Part shown: one piece after another, positions 54,001-60,000 of the stretch
How positions within the stretch are numbered: position 1 is the stretch's first letter
How the letters are laid out: every line of letters begins with the position of its first letter
NCBI GenBank assembly: GCA_945859605.1
Contig: OX243822.1
Coordinates: 23,652,144-23,716,143 of the forward strand
Source of the DNA: Lumbricus rubellus
Lineage: Eukaryota > Annelida > Clitellata > Crassiclitellata > Lumbricidae
Direction of reading: 5' to 3'
DNA: 64,000 nucleotides
Position numbers and translations under genes: made by a program
The notes under the pieces: generated by a model
What the model was told of the DNA's origin: nothing
The model's database searches: none
The model's input: the letters and a program-made list of their open reading frames with translations, nothing else

Positions 54001-57000
54001 CCGAATTCCGACCATGTCACCATGCTGCCTATATATTTAGATCATAGATCTAGGAATAGATATAGGGATATAGATTAGCGAAACTTCCATAGAGTAAAAA
54101 ACGCAGGTATATAATATTCGTTCAATGGCAATCTTCGGACAGCAAGGGCCGGTTGCAACTCGGTGCGTTTGATAACTCATCCGACTGGAGATCAGACCGC
54201 ATATGAATTTCAGACAGACATGTACAAAACTGTACATAGACATTATATTATACGCCGATCTATAATTCTAAATACAGATATCGATGTGCTTAACCAACCG
54301 ACTGTGATGAAAATATGGGATGAAAGTTCGAATTTACGCGTAATTTTTTTGGCATTTCTGGTAATTATCGCTGCAATAACAAGAAAAATTAATACGATTA
54401 TCGTTTGGTCAATTATAAAAGCCGGTTACCGGATTCAGAACCGATAACCGGTTTTCCGGAATAGGGCCTAACGACTCATTTTGTTATGACTGGTCACATT
54501 TTTTAGCAACCGGCTACGACCACTGAAACATACACTTTTCCTCGCTATAACACGCATTGGTATTTTACAATAAAGGCATGGCATGATCACATCCATGAAT
54601 CTGGAGGTGTAATTATGCAATTTGCACATGTGTGATCCGTGGGAGTACATACGATGTCAAAGGGTTGATCACTTTTCTCAATGTTTGCAAACTGACAGCT
54701 TATTGAATGGCTGTGTAACCAGCTGATTAGTGATGAAGTATTTAGTGATGAAGTCGACACTAAGGACTGGGTGCGGTTGTCAACATCAAGGAGGATGGGC
54801 GGTGTTATGCACAAGTGGACCAACCCCAAAATTCATTTTTGTCGAGAAAAAGATTTTTATTTGTTTTATATTTCTCTTTCGATTACAAAAAGACACATTC
54901 GATATCATGGCAACATTGCATTCAACATTTTCCAAAAGAAATTTTTTTTCAAAACATGTATGTCCATTTAAATCCCAGAAATTTGCTAGTTAGTCCTTTC
55001 TTCAAAGAAGAATTCGGAATCAATGGCTCGCATGAACTTTTCACATAGGGAGTTCACCATCTTAGCTTATAAAGGAAGTTACAGACGATGGCCCATTATC
55101 ATTTTCAACTGTTCATTGCAAGCAATCAATTGTTAGCGAGAGTAGGTGATGGATTTGTTCTGACTGATTCTAGGAGAGATGACTGTTAGTGATGAAGTGT
55201 ATAATTTTCAGACAATCAGTTTCATTTACCCACATGGCAAAGATTACCTATTGTTTTGAGACAGATGTATATATAAAGGCTGTGGCTGGGCTGAGAGTGC
55301 CTTTAACACATTCAGCGCCAGGGACGTATATATACTAGAGTGGTCCAAAAAGACAAAAGTCTGAAAACTGATTTGGGTCACATCTCTTCTTGTTCCACTC
55401 AGTTCAGTGAGTATATGGACCAATTTTTGTGTCACTTGAAGGATATCTAGAGGCGGCTCAATTTTGAACGATAAATATTGATATTTCGAAATTTCGTCAT
55501 AATGTGAGTATATTCACATTTATGACCAAAAAGTATTTTGAAACAAAACCGACAGGAAATCACTATTTAGTGCTAACTGTTTAGTAAGTTCCTAGGTACT
55601 GAGAACAACATTAACACAAGTCTTTATTCATATGTTCCTCTACAGAGACTTTTATGGCTCTGTAATGGCTTCACAAAAGGTATTGTCTTGATTCTTGACT
55701 CTTGCTACAGAAAGGTGGAATATCTGTATGGGTAAATTGGGTATCTTTCTCTGCGCAGTAGGCCTAATTTATTACTTTAACCTTCCTGGCTTTGTCTCTC
55801 AATATGAGATAAATTGAATGCAACTGCCAAAGTCTGGTGTCATCGAGAAGAAAGCCTCAGCCATCTCTGCCAGGCACATGCTGTCAATGATCATAGGTCG
55901 ATGAGTCATGATCTTCGACTTGTCACATAAATTATGATTCCAGTGGATTTCCAAAGTTCAACATTTTGCATTCAATCCTGTTTGATGTTAGATTCTTTTA
56001 ACAACATTTGAGATTCTTATCCCAAGTGGTAGTTGCATTAATTCACATCAATGCGGGGTCAAAGAGACCAGGCTAATCAATTGCTTGGAAAAACACAAGG
56101 ATGTCTCTTGAAAGCTGTTGTGGCAGCTTTCTGCACAATAACGTTGCAGATATTAAGTTCTGACTAGTTCAATAATCTTGAGTAATAGTTTGGAGCTTTC
56201 TCTCCTATACTTAAGCAAGATTTATGACCATAATCCTCCATAGACAAGAGAATAAAAAAGGCCGACATTAGATCTGTTCAAACTTTTTCACTCCCAATGC
56301 GGAGAGTCATTTGATTGTTGAGGATTTTGCAAGAATTTGATGAGCCACCTTGCATGGTGTACTGCCCCCAGAAGCTGGAAACGAAATTGCATTTCTTGTC
56401 TCAAACACCTATCAAGAAGGATGACACGCGATAATTGCAGAAGCTCGCCGTAATCTTCACGTTGGTGTTGGTTTTTCATAGAAATCGTTTTGGTCCATTC
56501 GTAATTCCGAGGGTTGTGGAAGCCAAAAAACCGCTGGATTTCACAGATGCGAGCATACGGCGGTGGCTCATCATTGAGTGTCTGTTAGATAAGAGTACAA
56601 CTGTACATGTGCAAGCCTTTAGGCCCGTGTGTGAGGCTGAAGTATTAAATGCAAGGCCATATATTTTATATCCTCTGCTTCCGCCTCCGATCATTCAACA
56701 TTTGAAGACCAGCATTAACTTGATGCTTTAAATTCTCTAATAAACTTGGAAACTACAAGAAACTTGTCACTCAGCACCAGAAACACTTTCAGAATGGTCT
56801 GGATAAATTCTAGATAACATTTGCCATCGCTGTGCAGAAGGAGAGGTACCTCGGCTGAATACAATTCCTGCTCAGCTGCAGCCTTAGCCTGCGTGTGGCA
56901 GTTCTAATGACAGAAAAAACGTCCAAGTTTGAGCCACCTCTAAATATAATTGAATCGTTTCAATTTTTGGCATGTAATCTACCCTGGTGTATAGGAACAA

Positions 57001-60000
57001 GGACAACTGTGACCCAATTTGATATTTGAAATTTTATTTTTTTACATGGTAAGTTGGACCAGTCTAATATATACGTCCCAAATTCAGTCATTTAACATGG
57101 CGTGTAGGCGCTGAATGTGTTAAGTAGCTTCTTGAAGAGGCTCTATAGCAGTGCTGTCCAACCTTTTTGACCCCGTGAGCCACAAAAGCCTAATTTTTTA
57201 CGCCGAGCCGCAATAAGAAGGTCAAAAGCAACGGCAAAAATTTACTGATAATTATCAACTGTTTTATGAAATTATTGTATTGTATATTTGAGCCTATATA
57301 ATTATAATTGAATGTTGAAATTATTAGGTGCGCTCAGCTCATTTTTAAGCTTGTCGCTAAGCCACCGTTTGACAAACTCAGCTCCTCATTAATTTTCGTC
57401 GCCTAGGTTTTTGGTTCATCTCTAGTCTGTGAGTATCGCCATTCATCGGTTCTGTGGACTCTCATCGATATAGCCTAGTTTCCCTTCAACCCCAAATTCC
57501 AAATGGACAATATCTTGAAAAGAACTGTTGCAGCTAGGCTACTTACAGACGTGCTGAAACGCAGTTCACTTCTCATAAACTGACTAGAAATTAACGGTTT
57601 GGACGGTATGCGAGGGCAGTTTAGTTGAGTAGGCTCTACAGGGATGAAAGTTTTCAAAACTAGTATTTTCACAGACTACGGCAACCTTACCTAACCCCAG
57701 ATATAAATAAGATTTTAGCTGTCGAATTGGCTTTCTGGTGGCTTTCCAAACACCAAAATAAAAACCCATTAAATTCTACTAGACTTTGTCCCTTACTTCA
57801 TTTTGCGCACAGTGCAAGAATTTAGCATGCTCTGGCAGGCCACTTGAAATGACTCCGCGGGCCGCATGCGGCCCGTGGGCCGCACGTTGGACAGCACTGC
57901 TCTATAGGGTTAATTTTTAATTGACAGCCTTTGAGAGAAGAAATGTTACAAAATTCTCTTTGCCGCTCAGTCTCTGACTTTGCAGCGCGTCGTGTTCTTC
58001 AGCTAAGGATGAGCTTCTGGTTCCGCAGGTGAGCTTGGCTATTAGGCAGCACCCTGCTTTCTCGGTTGTGGGTCTTCCGCTTGGAATGACCTCCCGGTCG
58101 CGCTTCGCTCTTTATTTGTGGTCCATCCAGTAGGGTTCTGCAAGTCCCTCAAATCTTTTTTCCTTCAGTTGTGGCTGGGCTGGGAGCGCCTTTAAGTAGC
58201 TTCTTGAAGAGGCGCTATATAAATGCCCTGAATGAATGTGACATCGTTGTTTACAATGTTGGTTAGTTTGATTTGGTCGCGATATTTTAATCAAAAAAAT
58301 TCCATGAAGTCCGCGGCACTCGACATAGCATACTTATTTAGAGAACCTTTACCATGTGCCTGGCTTATAAAAGTTATGTTTTGGACTTGGCTGAAGAATA
58401 AAAAAAGTAAACTATTTAGGGGTGATCAAATGAGCTAATGTGTTTCTTGGTCATTCATGAGATCGGCTTGGCCATTAGCTTTTGGCCGTGACCAATCAGT
58501 CACCGTCATCAAATTCTGAAACCTTCACAAATGTTATCAAATGTTATGAATTATCAGATAGGCTCTTGACAATTTGACAGTGCAAGAACTGAAGGTGAGG
58601 TTGATGAATGCAAGTTCCAAAAGTAAAGAAATGACAGTGAGACCTAGACATTGATACTGAGACATCGAAAACGTGTCTCGGCTTTGTTATATAAGGTTTT
58701 TAGCACATTGGCCGCCACCTGCGAGATATCTCGTAGTTAAAAAGCTTCCCGCACACGCCAGCTACGAGATATCTCGTAGTTAAAATACGTAGCGCTATAC
58801 GCAAATACTGACGCACCCCCAATAATTTTCTGGGTGAACTAAGGTTGGGACAAGGTAAGGGCGAGGTGTGGCGGGGTAAGGGTGAGGTGTGGCGGGGTAG
58901 GGATGGGAGAGTGTTGGGTTGGGTTTAGGGGACGAGGCCGGGGTGCTTGGGGATAAAAAATACATTTTAAAAAATGAATTTTACAAGTGTCAAATGTTTT
59001 TATGTCAGGTGAGTGGGACAGAGTAAGGATGGTGTGGTGTGAGAAGGGGTGGACCCGGAGTGGGGCGGGGCCATAGGTGGGGCCGGATATGGGGCCGAAA
59101 CCGGGGATGGGGGCCGAAGTAGGGTGACAACACATAAATTTGTCTCAGAGGGTGGAGGTTGGGTGGGACTGGATGGGGTTAAGTAAGGTGCGTGTAAGCA
59201 TGGCGGGGTGTCGTGGGCGAGGTTGGGGCCGGTGGCCGGAAAGGGTTGGATGGGATGGGTTGTAGTCAGGGTGGGAATGCTGTGAAGGAGAGAAGAAAGC
59301 AATGTGAAACAATCATTTCCATGAAATTCATGTGTTGAGAATTTTGAGGAGGGTTGGGACGGATTGGTGGCATTCTTGGATGGGGTTAGGGGTAGAGTAG
59401 GGCATGTGTGGGGTTAGGTTACGTGAGGTGAGGTGAATTGGAAAAGAGGTTATACTGCGAAAAACCAAAATTTACTCCGGAGTGTGTATGGTGCGGTGTG
59501 GGGCTGTGTGGTGGGGGAAGGGTATGGGGGTGGAGTTTGGTGGAATGTGGCCAAGGCACCACCCCGGCCCCATTCCACATGTGAGACCTGAGGGAAAAAA
59601 GTGAAACATTATTTTATCCTTTATTTCCGTGTGTTGATAATATTTCGTGTATGGCTTGGCGTAGCGGTAATAAATGCTGTGGCTGTCAATGTGTTAATCT
59701 ATATAAATAAAAATGAAACTTTCCAATAGTTCGTAATATTTTTTCGCCGAAAGCTACGCACCGATTGTTCTGAAAATTTACCAAAACCTTCCATTCCAAT
59801 AGCACCGTGTCTTAAGATTTTTCCCCCGAAAAAAACCAAATATTTTCCACAAATAGTGAACTTTGCAATCCGTTCGGCCGCCATTTGCAAATTCAACAAA
59901 ACCACAGGGTTGCCACATTTCAGAAACACTTTGTCCCAGAATGACGTTGCAAAGTCGCCCAAAAGTCGCGAGATTTGCGAAACACGAAAATCACGTTGTA

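Noticed and set aside
58839..59302. Pro/Thr-rich minus-strand open frames
   Set aside because: Low-complexity translation of the G-rich core of a TTAA element.
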